The notes under the pieces: model-generated | Databases searched by the model: none | Seen by the model: the letters and a program-made list of their open reading frames with translations, nothing else | Told to the model about the DNA's origin: nothing | Program-made: the position numbers and the translations under genes | Assembly: GCA_964538615.1 (NCBI GenBank) | Contig: CAZIGK010000004.1 | Span: 80,212 to 144,211, forward strand | Origin: CAZIGK01 sp964538615 | Lineage (GTDB): Bacteria > Pseudomonadota > Alphaproteobacteria > Rickettsiales > RI-342 | Direction: 5' to 3' | Length of the DNA: 64,000 nucleotides | Shown: positions 34,603 to 42,938 of the stretch, piece by piece | Layout of the letters: the number at the start of each line of letters is the position of its first letter | Position numbering within the stretch: position 1 is the stretch's first letter

Positions 34603-37600
34603 TCAGGCGGCATGTTTTTTCAAGTTGAGAATCCTGCCATCAGGAGCCACCTTAAGTTTTATCATGCCCTGCTTTATTAAAACGTTAATAGACTTGAAGT
34701 TTTGTTTTCCCTTCGCCTGAAGCTGAGGCCGAACATCCATCTTATTGTCTGTCGTACTAAACCCTCCCACCCGCATCACCACCGGCTTGCCATCCTCCAT
34801 CACCTGAATCATATCATTTTTATACAAGCGCATCAGATGTCTGGCGGCAGGATGCGGCTTCCACTGGTTCAGGTTGCGGGCCGGGCTATCGGATGCCTGC
34901 TGGTCGGCTTCCATGGCATGCATATCAATATAACTACGGAAAGCTCCCTGATAGTCATATTCACCCGCTTTCCACTTCCCGGCTTTCCCCTTGGGCAGAC
35001 GGTAAATATCCACACAACAGAAGGAATCCGGCGCATAGGCCTTATGCGGGGCGGAAGCAATCGGCACTGCCGACTGGTTTTGCACCAGAATTCGCACACG
35101 TTTGATGTTCTTGCCCTTCCATTTCGGGTGCTGTTGACAAAACCTGGCCAGTAAGGTCGGCAAGTCGTGATTACTCCCCTGATGCTCATACATCCATTCG
35201 CGCACATCCTCCCTAAGCTCGATATTACGGATGCAGCCTAACTCAGTTTCCTTCAGCCCCGTAAAGGCTTTGCGCGTCACCAGCGTATGGTTGGGCAGTT
35301 CGGGGTCGCGGCGGTCTTCAGGGATGATTCCATAAGCCGTTTCCTGAAAAAACTTGCCGCTATGCCCATGATCCGGCTTATGGCTGATCACCATGGCATG
35401 CAATTTTTCTGCCGCCTGATGCCGCAACCGATCCATATATTTCGGCTCAGGAATGCGCACCCAGCCACCCGTTCCCTGCTCCTCTGCCTTCGCCGTCGCA
35501 TCAGATGCCGCTTTCAACACCGAGCGGGTGGTCAGCCCCACCACCAGCGCATCCAGCGCATGATGCCGATGCTCCTCGCGGTCTTTTTCTCCGTCTTCTT
35601 TCAGCAGGTGGTTTAGTCCCCATTGCTTGCGCATCGCTGCCGTCAATTTACCGGGAATCGCCACCACATCGCTCGCACCGGCATGAATAGGCGTCAGATA
35701 CCGCTTCGCCAAGCGGCTCACATAGGCGGTATCATTCAACTGACGCGCCGCGAAATCTCCCCGCCGCTCAAATTCCTCCATCGCACCGGGCAGAAAACGC
35801 CACCACTGCGCTTGCGGAATCACCTTTTTCATCCGCTCGACAATGGCGTCATAATCATAACCGGGGTGATGCGCGAAAGCCTCATAGGGCGGCTTATTGC
35901 CCTTGGCGCGGTTGGCACTGCGCAAGGTGAACGTCAGGTTGGCCTGCGAATCATCCAGCGTTTTAGAGCGTGGCAGAATATGCTCAATCTCCGCCTCGCC
36001 GTTAAAGAACATCGTGTCATTAATCACATCTCCGCTGTAGATACAACGCCGGGTCGTCGCCTCCTTCCCCAACGCTTCCCACATTTTATATTTCCGAATA
36101 TCCATGCGGCTGGGGTGAGCGATGCCATGTTTGACAAATTCCTGACGGATGCGCTCATTCTCCTTCTGCTCCCGCGCCTGTTTGCGGGTAATTTCGTCGC
36201 GCTTCTCCCGGCTGTTTTTTAAGTCGCGCGTGGTTTCCAGATGAATCGAATCCGGGTTGCCATAGCGCGCAATCAGGCTGTTGACCACCCGTCGCAACTG
36301 GTTGAGCGTCAGATGAATGGTCGGGTTAGGAATTTTGCCGTAATACAATTCTTTAAAATGCGGCAGTTCTTCCCCCTTCGCCTTCGCGGCTTCCAGCCGT
36401 TCCTGCGCTTTCTTGCGGTCACCCCCGACACAGCTTTCCGGCAGAATCTCACCGTAATAGGGCAGCTGATCCATCCGTTCGCCCGTCTCCGCACTTAAAG
36501 CCACATAGCCCAGTTTGGCCGCCACTTCCTGTGGGGTCAGCCAACCGCCATCCTCCTTTTGCTCATCCCGCAGCAAGGGCAAGGCTTCTTCCATAAATCG
36601 GCGGCTCAGGCGCACCGTATCCTGTTTCAGTTTTTGTTTAGAACACGCACGCGCCTGTTCTTCGCTAAAACCAAACCGCTGCTGCAATTCCGCCATCAGG
36701 GCGGCATCCTCCTCCGCCGCATAGAGGGCTTCCAGCAGATCATTCTGCTGAGTCGCGCTTAAGGCGTTCCACTGCGCACCCAACACATCATCCGCGCTAA
36801 ATATCGCTATTATTTTATGTCCATCCAACCCCTTGCGCTTGTCAGATGTCAGGTTGAACTGCACATCCTGCGGGAAAACCCGCTGCTTATTGGCATATTT
36901 CAGCTTCCCCATGGCCGTAAATTGCATGGTCTTTTTCTGATACAACTCATCGCGCAAACGGTCTTTCTGTTCAGCCGTCAGTGGCCGCATCGGGTGGCTA
37001 CCATCCGTATAGCGCAAATTGTTCAATTCCTGCTCGATGCGAAACGCATGGCTGATCGGCAGGTCGGCATAGGCGCGCCGCTCCCCTTGCGCATAGAGAT
37101 ACGTACACCAGCCGCGCTCCACCGGACGCAGCGGATGCTGAAACAGCAAATGCGCCGTCACCTCCTGCCATGCGGCCTCACTCAGCGTCTGATGCGGTTT
37201 TTGCATCTGTAGAATGCGCTGCCATTCCTCTTCCAGCATTTTCCGGGTGGGGAAATCCTCCCCCTCCACATAAAAACGGGCGGGCTTGCCCTGAATGCGC
37301 TGCTCCAGCAGATATTCACCCAGCGTTTGCCCGGCTGCATCCAACCGCGTTTGCAGATGCGTCATGCGCGCTTTCCAGGCGCTTTCACTGTCATTGTCCG
37401 TCTTGCGGTTGCTTTTGAACCCCCGCCGCTGCGCCAGATGCAACAGCACCCGCCCCAACTCATGCGGCGTCACGGCCTCACGCACCGCGCGGGCACGCAA
37501 GACATAAGGATCACGCGGATGCAACACCACCTTCGGCTGCTGCGTCGGCACCGCATGCTGCGATGCATCTTTGGCTTTCAGCTTAACCAACTGATCGAAC

Positions 37601-37887
37601 CGTTCTGCTTCCTTCGGCAACAATCCATGCTGTTGCAGCAACCGAACCAGCGCCTTCTTGCGATTGATTTTGCGATCACGACTGCGCCGCATGCCCCGCG
37701 CCATACGCCGCTCCACCGCCAGCGAATCCCCAATGCGTCCCCCTTGCGCCGGTTCCCGCCCATCATGATAGACCCGCACCCCCATATCCAGTAAGGATAC
37801 AGCAAATTCCGGGTTCTGCCGATCCAGCTCCAGCACTGCCCACCCAATCGACTGGGTTCCAATATCCAACGCAAAACGAATCGGCAT
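34603..37887 (-). CDS. cas9: Type II-C Cas9 nuclease
   Basis: The 1094-aa length is typical of II-C. RuvC-I has Asp8 (FALDIGTQSIGWAV) and is followed by the Arg-rich bridge helix (RRMARGMRRSRDRKINRKKA, about 60-79). RuvC-II has Glu551 (IHLETTRDL). The HNH domain has EIEHILPRS with His636 and the Asn659 region NRAKGNK; Glu635 stands where other Cas9s have Asp. RuvC-III has HHALDALVVGL with His776 and Asp779. All catalytic positions are present, so the nuclease should be active. The C-terminal quarter is the PAM-interacting region; the PAM cannot be read from sequence. The gene is divergent from the tracrRNA, with 134 bp between them. Confidence 0.97.
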   Translation of the reverse strand: MPIRFALDIGTQSIGWAVLELDRQNPEFAVSLLDMGVRVYHDGREPAQGGRIGDSLAVERRMARGMRRSRDRKINRKKALVRLLQQHGLLPKEAERFDQLVKLKAKDASQHAVPTQQPKVVLHPRDPYVLRARAVREAVTPHELGRVLLHLAQRRGFKSNRKTDNDSESAWKARMTHLQTRLDAAGQTLGEYLLEQRIQGKPARFYVEGEDFPTRKMLEEEWQRILQMQKPHQTLSEAAWQEVTAHLLFQHPLRPVERGWCTYLYAQGERRAYADLPISHAFRIEQELNNLRYTDGSHPMRPLTAEQKDRLRDELYQKKTMQFTAMGKLKYANKQRVFPQDVQFNLTSDKRKGLDGHKIIAIFSADDVLGAQWNALSATQQNDLLEALYAAEEDAALMAELQQRFGFSEEQARACSKQKLKQDTVRLSRRFMEEALPLLRDEQKEDGGWLTPQEVAAKLGYVALSAETGERMDQLPYYGEILPESCVGGDRKKAQERLEAAKAKGEELPHFKELYYGKIPNPTIHLTLNQLRRVVNSLIARYGNPDSIHLETTRDLKNSREKRDEITRKQAREQKENERIRQEFVKHGIAHPSRMDIRKYKMWEALGKEATTRRCIYSGDVINDTMFFNGEAEIEHILPRSKTLDDSQANLTFTLRSANRAKGNKPPYEAFAHHPGYDYDAIVERMKKVIPQAQWWRFLPGAMEEFERRGDFAARQLNDTAYVSRLAKRYLTPIHAGASDVVAIPGKLTAAMRKQWGLNHLLKEDGEKDREEHRHHALDALVVGLTTRSVLKAASDATAKAEEQGTGGWVRIPEPKYMDRLRHQAAEKLHAMVISHKPDHGHSGKFFQETAYGIIPEDRRDPELPNHTLVTRKAFTGLKETELGCIRNIELREDVREWMYEHQGSNHDLPTLLARFCQQHPKWKGKNIKRVRILVQNQSAVPIASAPHKAYAPDSFCCVDIYRLPKGKAGKWKAGEYDYQGAFRSYIDMHAMEADQQASDSPARNLNQWKPHPAARHLMRLYKNDMIQVMEDGKPVVMRVGGFSTTDNKMDVRPQLQAKGKQNFKSINVLIKQGMIKLKVAPDGRILNLKKHAA

Positions 37888-37987
37888 CTCTACGCTCCCT
37901 GATTCTGTTTATTTTCTCAACCAAACGGAAAACTACACGCAAACCCGATAGCAACCAACAAAAAATATCGCGCAAGTTGCAATACGG

Positions 37988-38016
37988 TTGACATAACGCT
38001 CACCGCGCTCTAACTT
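37988..38016 (+). promoter_or_regulatory. Promoter of tracrRNA
   Basis: A near-consensus sigma70 promoter: TTGACA (37988-37993), 17 bp, TAACTT (38011-38016). The predicted start is about 38022-38024, at the first bases of the anti-repeat. It lies in the cas9 upstream region on the opposite strand, so the two transcripts diverge. Confidence 0.7.
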
Positions 38017-38021
38017 CATCT

Positions 38022-38110
38022 CGTAGCAACTGATGAGAAACGGTCGAAACCCGCGAACAAGAGATTTTCTCATCAAATAAAACCCCACGGGTTCGCCCGT
38101 GGGGTTTTTT
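38022..38110 (+). ncRNA. tracrRNA
   Basis: The anti-repeat (38022-38058, CGTAGCAACTGATGAG through CCCGCGAAC) pairs with almost the whole CRISPR repeat, with one bulged G near the lower stem and a two-base bulge (GA) in the middle. The tail follows: a small hairpin GAGA-TTT-TCTC, an A-rich single strand and an intrinsic terminator CCCCACGGG-TTCG-CCCGTGGGG plus six T (to 38110). It is about 89 nt and short for II-C. The strand and pairing fix the crRNA direction as plus. The last 63 nt are duplicated at 38885-38947. Confidence 0.92.
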
Positions 38111-38125
38111 ATTTGCGCTTAAGAA

Positions 38126-38515
38126 TTATCCATATTGCGGCGCATTAACCAGTGCGTAAGGTGCCACCTGATAAAATAAGGCTAGCGCCTCCCCGGCAGC
38201 GCGCTCGGATGGGTATCCTTTATCACTCCGGCAAATAATACGCCCGTTGGATGCTTTCAAGTGCCAATAGTACTTACCATCCTGCCCCAAGAACACCTCT
38301 CCCCCCTGCTGTAAACTGGCATAACGCTTAGTATTCCGAATCCCTTCCTGACAATTCTCCACCGTATTATAATCCGTCGTATAAGCAATACAGTCCGCCA
38401 ACAGCGTCACGGTCTCCAGCCGCCAACCGTAGGTGACGGTACTAAATGCTGATTTACCAACATCACGACGAATTTTGAATTGGTAGGAAGCAGATGGATA
38501 AGAATAAGTCGCCAT
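38126..38515 (-). CDS. DUF1508 (YegP-like) protein
   Basis: The 129-aa protein contains a clear DUF1508 unit: FLGQDGKYYWHLKASNGRII, then CRSDKGYPSERAAGEAL. A partial first unit may precede it (CQEGIRNTKRYASLQQG). Its role is unknown. It sits between the tracrRNA and the tracrRNA-tail duplication, convergent with the tracrRNA, whose terminator can serve both. Confidence 0.8.
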   Translation of the reverse strand: MATYSYPSASYQFKIRRDVGKSAFSTVTYGWRLETVTLLADCIAYTTDYNTVENCQEGIRNTKRYASLQQGGEVFLGQDGKYYWHLKASNGRIICRSDKGYPSERAAGEALALFYQVAPYALVNAPQYG

Positions 38516-38570
38516 GGAACAATCTCCCTAATATGGCATTGCAAAAAACACAGCAAAACCACCACCGGAG

Positions 38571-38668
38571 TTGACCCAAACCTCTACACATCATACAATG
38601 GCATCCTACCACAGATTCACTATACTTAGTGCATCGGCTTGACCCCAACCTCTGCGGTTGGGGTTTTG
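38571..38668 (+). ncRNA. Candidate small RNA with promoter and terminator
   Basis: The promoter TTGACC (38571-38576), 17 bp, TACAAT (38594-38599) has the same -35 and -10 hexamers as the promoter in each CRISPR repeat. The predicted start near 38606 leads, after about 37 nt, to an intrinsic terminator with the perfect stem CCCCAACC/GGTTGGGG (38643-38663) followed by TTTT. This gives an RNA of about 60 nt with no open frame. Its position between tracrRNA and the tail duplication suggests a CRISPR-linked RNA, but a target is not evident. Confidence 0.5.
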
Positions 38669-38715
38669 CTTATGTACAACGCAATATACACCAAATGACG
38701 CTTCACGCAATAATT

Positions 38716-38743
38716 TTAACATTCCTTCTTCTATGATTATATT
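38716..38743 (+). promoter_or_regulatory. Candidate promoter of the sgRNA-like element
   Basis: TTAACA (38716-38721), 16 bp, TATATT (38738-38743), each one base from consensus. The predicted start is near 38750. A second weaker -10 (GATAAT at 38809) would start the RNA at the foot of the guide hairpin and give almost no guide. Confidence 0.45.
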
Positions 38744-38749
38744 TTTTGT

Positions 38750-38947
38750 TGTGCATGACCGTAGTATATGGAACATTGAAGAAAGAAGATGACACTCTCA
38801 TTGCGTTGATAATGTCATTCTTCTAGTTGCGGATAGGATGCTGTGTAAATTAAGCACAAATTTTGTGCCTGCCCAACAGCCCATCCGCGAACAAGAGATT
38901 TTCTCATCAAATAAAACCCCACGGGTCCGCCCGTGGGGTTTTTTATT
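38750..38947 (+). ncRNA. Natural single-guide-like RNA with duplicated tracrRNA tail
   Basis: Positions 38885-38947 match the tracrRNA tail (38051-38113) with one loop mismatch in 63 nt, including hairpin and terminator. Upstream, instead of an anti-repeat, there is a closed hairpin. The 5' arm GTTGCGGATAGGATGCTGT (38826-38844) pairs with ACAGCCCATCCGCGAAC (38876-38892) across a 31-nt loop that contains GCACAAATTTTGTGC. The arm begins with the same seven bases as the CRISPR repeat and keeps the bulged G of the genuine crRNA:tracrRNA lower stem. The sequence just 5' (to 38825) sits in the guide position. This is the layout of an sgRNA or of the long-form tracrRNA (tracr-L) that regulates cas9 in Streptococcus pyogenes. 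Transcription is inferred. Confidence 0.6.
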
Positions 38948-39149
38948 GCCCCTTCCCCGCCATCCCCCTCCCCTTGACAGTCCGCTCCCCCCGCCCCTCC
39001 CACAGTTGCCCCTTGTCAACCAAACGGCAATCCACTAGATGATACATTCTATCATCAAAAGGGCTGCCTTAGCCCAAGGTTCACCAAACAAACCATCACG
39101 GCCATTGCGCCAACAGCATAAGCCATCATCCTAACAGGGAAACACATCC

Positions 39150-39650
39150 ATGGTAGACCTCCTCGCCCAGTTTTTTGACCTGATGCAAGACCCGGTTTTC
39201 TGGTGGCTCATCACCGGTGCTGTATTCATTATTTTTGAAATCACGGCCATTCCGGGGGTGGGTTTCCTCTTTTCCGGTCTGGCCTGTTTATGCGTGGCCT
39301 ACGCCATTGATCGGGACCTCATCTCGCGGGGGGATAGTATTCAGCAATTCGGCACATTTTTTATACTGGCAGGTGCATGGGCTGCCCTGCTTTGGGTTCC
39401 GCTGCGCAAACTCACCCAACGCTCCCGTGGTAGCCAGGGCTTTCAGGATGTCGTGGGCAGTAAAGCATTGGTAATCACCCCCGGCATTCGACAAGGCAAA
39501 GTCGGGCATGTGCGCTGGTCAGGCACCCAATTGCGCGCCCGGCTGGATTCCACATGCCATACCGACTATCTGGAACCAGATACAGAGGTCACCATCACCG
39601 CCGTAGATGGTAATATCGTGACTGTCCTGCCTGTCGCCAGCCTCACTTGA
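39150..39650 (+). CDS. NfeD-like membrane protein
   Basis: The 166-aa protein has hydrophobic segments near residues 17-52 and 65-85 and a C-terminal OB-fold-like domain (FQDVVGSKALVITP, GHVRWSGTQLRARLD). NfeD-family proteins pair with SPFH proteins in membrane quality control. Its convergent neighbour is exactly such an SPFH protein (paraslipin), supporting the assignment. Confidence 0.85.
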   Translation: MVDLLAQFFDLMQDPVFWWLITGAVFIIFEITAIPGVGFLFSGLACLCVAYAIDRDLISRGDSIQQFGTFFILAGAWAALLWVPLRKLTQRSRGSQGFQDVVGSKALVITPGIRQGKVGHVRWSGTQLRARLDSTCHTDYLEPDTEVTITAVDGNIVTVLPVASLT

Positions 39651-39761
39651 AAAACTACTCACTTGAAAAACTGCTCACCTGACACTGCTCAGTGGACGCT
39701 CTGGCAAGCATCCTTCGTCTGGCATAGTGCCGTCATGCGTTGGCGTATGTGACGACACCAT

Positions 39762-40745
39762 CTACCCCTGTTGCCAAGGGTTCACGCTCCTCTCCAATAC
39801 ACCTGCCGCTCCCCCGGTCGCAGCCCCCCGGCGTACCGCATCAAACACGGTTAATGCCTGCGCGACCATACTTCCGGCATCCCCCACATTGGCTGGCAAC
39901 AAAACGGTGGTGCCCTCCTTCGCGAGTTGGCTAAAGGCCTGCACATATTGCTCTGCCACACGCAACGCCGCTGCATCTGCTCCACCTTGCGCCTGAATTG
40001 ACTGGGCAACCTTCACAATACTTTCCGCCGTTGCTTCCGCCACCGCCCGAATCGCCTCGGCCTCCCCCTGCGCACGATTGATCTGGTCAATCTTCGCCGC
40101 TTCGGACTTCAAAACCACTTCCTGTTTATGCGCCTCGGCACGGTTGATCTGCGCCTGCCGATCCCCCTCTGATTGCAAAATCGCCGCCCGTTTATTGCGC
40201 TCTGCGGTCACTTGTTGCTCCATTGCGCTAATCACAGATTTTGGCGGGTCAATATCCCGAATCTCATAACGCATGCATTGAATGCCCCATGTGCTGGCCG
40301 CCTCGTTAATCGCCGCGACAATACTGGCGTTCAGCCGCTCGCGCTCGTTAAAGCTCTCGTCCATGGCCAACTTCCCTATCTCGGATCGCATGGTCGTCTG
40401 CGCCAGTTGTACCACCGCAAAAATCGGGTCCGTCACACCATACGCAGCCGCTACCGGATCAATAATTCGCACATACAGCACCCCATCAATACTCAGAGGC
40501 ACGTTGTCGCTGGTAATGGCAGATTGCGATGTCACATCCACCGCCCGCTCTTTCAAACTGAACCGATATGATACCCGCTCATAGATGGGGATCAGGAAGT
40601 TCAGGCCCGGCTCCAGCTTGCGATCAAACTTACCAAAACGCTCCACCACCCATGCCTCTTGCTGAGGCACAATTTTGAATGCCTTAAACACCAGCACAAT
40701 GACAATAAGCCCCAGTGCAAAGGTCATCACAGTTCCAAACGGCAT
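39762..40745 (-). CDS. SPFH/band-7 paraslipin
   Basis: The product has an N-terminal anchor (VMTFALGLIVIVLVFKAFKI), the SPFH domain (PQQEAWVVERFGKFDRKLEPG) and an Ala/Glu-rich coiled coil (AINEAASTWG, INRAQGEAEAIRAVAEATA). It is of the paraslipin/QmcA type and partners NfeD proteins. The open frame extends to 40793; MPFGTVMTF (40745) was chosen because GGAAGGA/GAGAG precedes it, though an ATG at 40754 is also possible. Confidence 0.9.
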   Translation of the reverse strand: MPFGTVMTFALGLIVIVLVFKAFKIVPQQEAWVVERFGKFDRKLEPGLNFLIPIYERVSYRFSLKERAVDVTSQSAITSDNVPLSIDGVLYVRIIDPVAAAYGVTDPIFAVVQLAQTTMRSEIGKLAMDESFNERERLNASIVAAINEAASTWGIQCMRYEIRDIDPPKSVISAMEQQVTAERNKRAAILQSEGDRQAQINRAEAHKQEVVLKSEAAKIDQINRAQGEAEAIRAVAEATAESIVKVAQSIQAQGGADAAALRVAEQYVQAFSQLAKEGTTVLLPANVGDAGSMVAQALTVFDAVRRGAATGGAAGVLERSVNPWQQG

Positions 40746-40843
40746 CACTCTCATTCCTTCCATGGTAATACAAAGCGCCATGCGCCTGCTCACCCTAGCG
40801 TAGAAATATTACTGTATTCTTGCCGCCTGCCGATTCTGCGTCA

Positions 40844-40880
40844 TAAAAAAACGCCCTGTGTTCGCAACACAAGGCGTTTT
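40844..40880 (-). terminator. Intrinsic terminator after the 196-aa gene
   Basis: On the minus strand a stem AACGCC-TTGTGTT / AACACA-GGGCGTT is followed by seven T. It lies just after the stop codon of the gene at 40909-41499. Confidence 0.8.
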
Positions 40881-40908
40881 CTCATTCATTCCAAGCGAAC
40901 CTAATGGA

Positions 40909-41499
40909 TCACGTCACCTCAGACAGCGGCGGGAAGATACGCACATTGGTATGCCGCTCTCCAAACAGGTAATCCCTCTGCAATTTTTCGCGATCTTCTG
41001 CCGTAGGGTTGCCTATGCCAGTAATCACCACCGTAGAGCTATCCGGCAGGTTAAAGCTTTGCCCGCCAAACATCTTCTCATGCAAACTATCTAGGCGGTC
41101 ACAACGCACGTTCACATACGCAAACACACGCTCACCTTCTTCGTTATAGCCCTGCATATACACAATGCAAAACACCTTATCCAGTACCAGCTTTTCCCGG
41201 TAATCAAGACGCAAAGGCCATTCGCCAGCGGTTTCCACATCATAATTGTCCGGCAGCGGCACTTCTTCTCCCATGCGAGAGACCACCAGTTCGCCGCACA
41301 TGCTGCTCACCCGGTTCAGCTTCTCCGCAATGGACAAAATCAAATCCACATCATCCAGACCAAACACCGCAATGGTGCCGATTTTGATAAAATCCACCTG
41401 CCCGATGTAAAAATCCGGCTGTTTCGGTGGCTCATCTTTTTTGGGGGCAGTCGGGTTGCTGGCACCCGGCTTGTTCATTTTGCTACTCCAACCACTCAT
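40909..41499 (-). CDS. Hypothetical protein, 196 aa
   Basis: I do not recognise a family. The first 30 residues are Pro/Lys-rich and disordered (NPTAPKKDEPPKQPDF). The rest is a soluble alpha/beta region (FIKIGTIAVFGLDDVDLILS; KVFCIVYMQGYNEEGERVFA). It has its own intrinsic terminator. A distant resemblance in phrasing to the 127-aa protein at 61173 (MLIQGKNVFGQVIFCYVKV versus VYMQGYNEEGERVFAYVNV, both then naming a phase before LDSLHEKM/YGDIKEKL) suggests a shared small domain. Confidence 0.65.
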   Translation of the reverse strand: MSGWSSKMNKPGASNPTAPKKDEPPKQPDFYIGQVDFIKIGTIAVFGLDDVDLILSIAEKLNRVSSMCGELVVSRMGEEVPLPDNYDVETAGEWPLRLDYREKLVLDKVFCIVYMQGYNEEGERVFAYVNVRCDRLDSLHEKMFGGQSFNLPDSSTVVITGIGNPTAEDREKLQRDYLFGERHTNVRIFPPLSEVT

Positions 41500-41629
41500 G
41501 GGTGGTGACTCCTGAACTAAAAAGTTTATCCTTAGACTGGCATAGCGGGAAAATATTAAACAAATATGACGATTCGCCCCATTTCCTCAATATATAGTGC
41601 CCGCAAGCCCAATTTTTGTTTTTTTTGCC

Positions 41630-42649
41630 TCAGGCAGCTAACGGCACGCCCTTGGTCGTGGAATATTCAAAATGCAATGCCTCTCCGGGGAAGACAATAC
41701 CATGAATCGCGTGGCACGCCATCGCTGCCTCAGAAAACCCGCATAAAATCAACTTCAGCTTTCCCTCATAATGGGCAATATCACCAATGGCAAATACCCC
41801 CTCAGCGGATGTCTGCATGGTCACCGCATTCACCGGAATATGGTTCTTATCCAGAGCCAACCCCCATTCTGCAATCGGCCCCAACTGCATGGAAAGACCA
41901 AAAAATGGCAATAGAATATCCGCATCCAGTCGCTTAACCTCGCCATCCAGTGTCGCCACTTCTACAGCGGTCAATTGTTGCCCCTGCCCTTGCAACCCAT
42001 GCAACTGGTATGGAATCACCATATCCACGGCACCTTCCGCTGCAAGCCGGTTCAGTTTGTCCACATTATCCGGTATCGCGCGAAACTTGGGCCGACGATG
42101 CACAACCATCACTTTTTCTGCAATTTCCTGCAAGGACAACGCCCAATCCACGGCGGAATCGCCACCTCCAGCAATCACAATACGCTTACCTTTAAACGCC
42201 TCGCGCTTCTGTACCATATAATGCACAGAGACTCCCTCATAGTCCTCAATCCCCGCCAGAGGAGGCCGATTAGGGCCAAACGCACCACAGCCGGCTGCAA
42301 TAATCACCGCTTTGCATTCAAGCACCGTGCCTTTACTGGTGGTCAACTGCCAGCCTTCGGCCGTTTTTTGCATGCTCTCCACCCGTTGCCCCATATGGTA
42401 GGTTGGGTGAAACGGTCTGGCCTGTTCTTCCAATTGCGCAATCAAATCTGCCGCCAGAATACTGGGATGCGCCGGAATATCATAAATCGGCTTTTCCGGG
42501 TACAGTGCCGTACATTGCCCACCAACATAATCCAGCGTATCCACCACATGCACCTGCATTTTCAACATGCCCGCCTGCATCACGGCAAACAGTCCCACCG
42601 GGCCTGCTCCAATAATCACCACATCTGTCTTCACTGCGCTCATAACCAC
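41630..42649 (-). CDS. Ferredoxin-NADP reductase, thioredoxin-reductase-like
   Basis: This flavoprotein exchanges electrons between ferredoxin and NADP(H). The 339-aa protein has an FAD-binding GAGPVGLF near the N-terminus, VGGQCTALYPEKPIYDIPA, an NADPH-binding GGGDSAVDWALSL and the C-terminal FAIGDIAHYEGKLKLIL. It lacks the CxxC of thioredoxin reductases, as expected for this FNR class (YumC-like), common in alphaproteobacteria. Confidence 0.92.
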   Translation of the reverse strand: MVMSAVKTDVVIIGAGPVGLFAVMQAGMLKMQVHVVDTLDYVGGQCTALYPEKPIYDIPAHPSILAADLIAQLEEQARPFHPTYHMGQRVESMQKTAEGWQLTTSKGTVLECKAVIIAAGCGAFGPNRPPLAGIEDYEGVSVHYMVQKREAFKGKRIVIAGGGDSAVDWALSLQEIAEKVMVVHRRPKFRAIPDNVDKLNRLAAEGAVDMVIPYQLHGLQGQGQQLTAVEVATLDGEVKRLDADILLPFFGLSMQLGPIAEWGLALDKNHIPVNAVTMQTSAEGVFAIGDIAHYEGKLKLILCGFSEAAMACHAIHGIVFPGEALHFEYSTTKGVPLAA

Positions 42650-42846
42650 TCTAACTTCTACTTATAGGCTTTATCGGCAGGACTATAAAACCCCCCTCCG
42701 CCATACGCAATACCAACCTGCGCACACACGCCGTTAACCTGTCGAGATTTTCTGATTCCCCCCCCCAATAGGGTCGTCACGAAATGTTGAATAGCCTGCA
42801 ATAGCTGTTTGCTGTGCTGTCAGTTACGCACATCTGTGCAAAAACA

Positions 42847-42882
42847 AACCCCATCGGTTGCATTTCCAACCGATGGGGTTTT
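42847..42882 (-). terminator. Terminator after cytochrome c gene
   Basis: A perfect 14-bp stem AACCCCATCGGTTG/CAACCGATGGGGTT with a 6-base loop. On the minus strand the stem ends in TTTGTTTT. It lies 57 bp downstream of the cytochrome gene. Confidence 0.8.
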
Positions 42883-42938
42883 CACTTCTGTTTTATGCTT
42901 TCGCAGGCCAATGGCAAAAATACGCGCTTATGCCAGAC

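Noticed and set aside
35623..36222. 199-aa plus-strand ORF inside cas9
   Set aside because: cas9 is continuous with all motifs across this region.
38885..38947. Second tracrRNA tail as nothing more than a copied terminator
   Set aside because: Kept as an alternative but not preferred: the copied block extends beyond the terminator into the anti-repeat end, and the matching 5' arm GTTGCGG is present to pair with it.
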